NCBI GenBank assembly: GCA_947490345.1
Contig: CANLGL010000024.1
Coordinates: 1 to 64,000 of the forward strand
Origin: Deltaproteobacteria bacterium
Lineage (GTDB): Bacteria > Myxococcota_A > UBA796 > SXON01
Direction: 5' to 3'
Length of the DNA: 64,000 nt
Position numbers and translations under genes: made by a program. Below the pieces are notes generated by a model. It was not told where the DNA came from and ran no database searches. It worked only from the letters and a program-made list of their open reading frames with translations. Positions 63,147-64,000 of this stretch are shown piece after piece; position 1 is the first letter of the stretch; every line of letters begins with the position of its first letter.

Positions 63147-63722
63147 TCAGGAGGCCGCCAATAGAGGCTCCCTGGCGCTCCCCACGACCGCTTCGAGCCG
63201 GTCCCGGGCGCGGCTGAGGCGGCTCATCACGGTGCCCATCTTGATCTCAAGTCGCTCTGCAATCTCGTTGTAGCTCAGGTCCTCGTAGTACCTGAGCATC
63301 AGGATCACACGATGGTCATCGCTGAGCTGCGCGACCAACTCCGAAATTTCCTCGCGGCGCTCGTCGCTGAACACCGCCTGGAGCGGGTCCTCGGCGGTTG
63401 GCGCGTCCGGGCGGTGGCCGGCCAGGAGCGCCCCGCGCCGACGCCGGTCCCGCACGATGTTGAAGCACAAGTTCCGCGTCACCCGATACAGCCAGGCCTG
63501 GGTCTTGAAGTCGGCGTCGAACAGGCGCGGCTCCCGCATCGCCTTGATGAAGACCTCCTGCACCACGTCACCGGCCTCGGCGGCGTCCTTCACGATTCCG
63601 TAGGCGTGGAACTCCAGCCGGTCGCGGAAGCGGGCGAAAAGCACCTTTCGCGCCAGGGCCAGGTCGTAGTCGGCCAGCGCCTTGAGCTCGAGTTCAGTGG
63701 ATTGGGGGGCAGAGGTCTCCAT
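63147..63722 (-). CDS. ECF-family RNA polymerase sigma factor
   Basis: This 191-residue protein has region 2 (EAGDVVQEVFIKAMREPRLF, TQAWLYRVTRNLCFNIVRD) and region 4 (LRYYEDLSYNEIAERLEI, GTVMSRLSRARDRLEA). The start METSAPQ is fixed by AGGAG six bases upstream; the longer frame would cross the divergent promoter region. No anti-sigma gene is obvious: the next gene downstream on this strand, 49 bases on, has no membrane segment. It is divergent from khpA. Confidence 0.9.
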   Translation of the reverse strand: METSAPQSTELELKALADYDLALARKVLFARFRDRLEFHAYGIVKDAAEAGDVVQEVFIKAMREPRLFDADFKTQAWLYRVTRNLCFNIVRDRRRRGALLAGHRPDAPTAEDPLQAVFSDERREEISELVAQLSDDHRVILMLRYYEDLSYNEIAERLEIKMGTVMSRLSRARDRLEAVVGSAREPLLAAS

Positions 63723-63807
63723 CTTCTTCTCCTGCCGGGCGCGGGGTTCGCGACCTGCAACCGATGTACGCACTCAGACACCGAAGCCTTTCGCTGGTTG
63801 ACGATCC

Positions 63808-63836
63808 TTGACGGAACGCGATGACAGTCGCATTGT
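63808..63836 (+). promoter_or_regulatory. candidate sigma-70 promoter for khpA
   Basis: TTGACG (63808-63813) is followed by a 17-base spacer and CATTGT (63831-63836). The start would be near 63843, about 20 bases before the khpA GTG. The -10 match is poor. Confidence 0.3.
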
Positions 63837-63863
63837 TGGTACTTGCAGGCACGCGGAGCAGCA

Positions 63864-64000
63864 GTGGACAAGCAGCGCACCGAGGCAGACGTCGACATCC
63901 GGTACTTGATCGAGCTCATCGTCAAGGCGCTGGTCGATCACCCCGATCAGGTGCTCGTGACGCAGATCGAAGGCACCCACAGCGTCGTGTTGGAGCTGGC
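63864..64000 (+). CDS. khpA: KH-domain RNA-binding protein KhpA (3' truncated by window end)
   Basis: The first 45 residues are visible: a short N-terminus, then YLIELIVKALVDHPDQVLVT and IEGTHSVVLEL, the beginning of the KH domain of KhpA (YlqC), a small RNA-binding protein of about 75-80 residues that works with KhpB in cell-division and RNA control. The GTG start has GGAG five bases upstream (63855-63858). The GxxG loop lies beyond the window. It is often near rpsP and rimM, which should be checked downstream. Confidence 0.88.
   Translation, partial: MDKQRTEADVDIRYLIELIVKALVDHPDQVLVTQIEGTHSVVLEL

Overview
The window is a GC-rich chromosomal segment, most likely from a member of the Myxococcota (former deltaproteobacterial myxobacteria) or a close uncultured relative. 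The best evidence is the two proteins (19850-22567 and 59033-59845) that end in a short Cys-containing motif, a hydrophobic stretch and an Arg cluster, the layout of MYXO-CTERM sorting tails. Supporting signs are many lipoproteins with Asp/Thr/Ser/Ala-rich linkers and MopE-type Asp-rich repeats, a receiver-DUF4388-DnaJ-TPR fusion, long TPR proteins and a full-length single-chain PurL. The lineage is inferred; there is no rRNA gene to fix it. I see no tRNA, rRNA, CRISPR array, transposase, integrase or phage module.

Layout. 1-2570: three tandem secreted paralogs that share a Tyr-rich C-terminal domain I do not recognise. 2590-7245 (minus): polA, an ECF sigma factor, a repeat-bearing anti-sigma-like membrane protein, a secreted protein and a HIT hydrolase. 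7333-13201: acyl-CoA dehydrogenase, small Cys-rich lipoprotein, the receiver/DnaJ/TPR fusion, a thioredoxin, a lone sugar-type ABC ATPase, a methyltransferase and a lipoprotein. 13325-15833: an operon of VTC-domain protein, DUF4956 membrane protein and HlyD-like protein. 15848-19580: an orphan Flp-like pilin, a TPR protein with a double zinc ribbon, and a tetraheme lipoprotein. 19850-28279: an M36-like metalloprotease, a TPR protein, a barrel-like protein, purL and a LysM lipoprotein. 28362-33678: MopE-type lipoprotein, then a leftward cassette of unknown protein, a frameshifted beta-propeller protein and an RCC1-like lipoprotein. 33992-39871: acnB, a roughly 207-bp imperfect inverted repeat, and a 996-residue TPR protein. 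39945-47387: propeller and surface lipoproteins, rsgA, an alginate-export-like porin and an 804-residue lipoprotein. 47585-52942 (minus): thioesterase, acetyltransferase, sucB-like E2, a YdcF-like protein, a membrane protein and glpK. 53000-63722: FG-GAP/MopE lipoprotein, LamG-like lipoprotein, MFS-spermidine synthase fusion, cNMP-binding protein, PKD protein, HAD phosphatase, DUF1460 amidase, a possible DUF4388-type protein and a second ECF sigma factor. The 5' end of khpA closes the window.

How the genes fit together. The housekeeping genes (polA, purL, acnB, sucB, glpK, rsgA, khpA, gph) suggest an aerobic heterotroph with a TCA cycle, glycerol use and acyl-CoA oxidation. Between them lies a large cell-surface inventory, with about a dozen lipoproteins. 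Two regulatory units stand out: the ECF/anti-sigma-like pair and the receiver-DnaJ fusion. Non-coding DNA is short, but it carries a dispersed element of about 130 bp with conserved hairpins (19681, 47393, 48344, partial at 55791), placed just upstream of start codons. Several first genes of transcription units lack a Shine-Dalgarno sequence and have a TA-hexamer 5-8 bases before the start, which suggests leaderless mRNAs.
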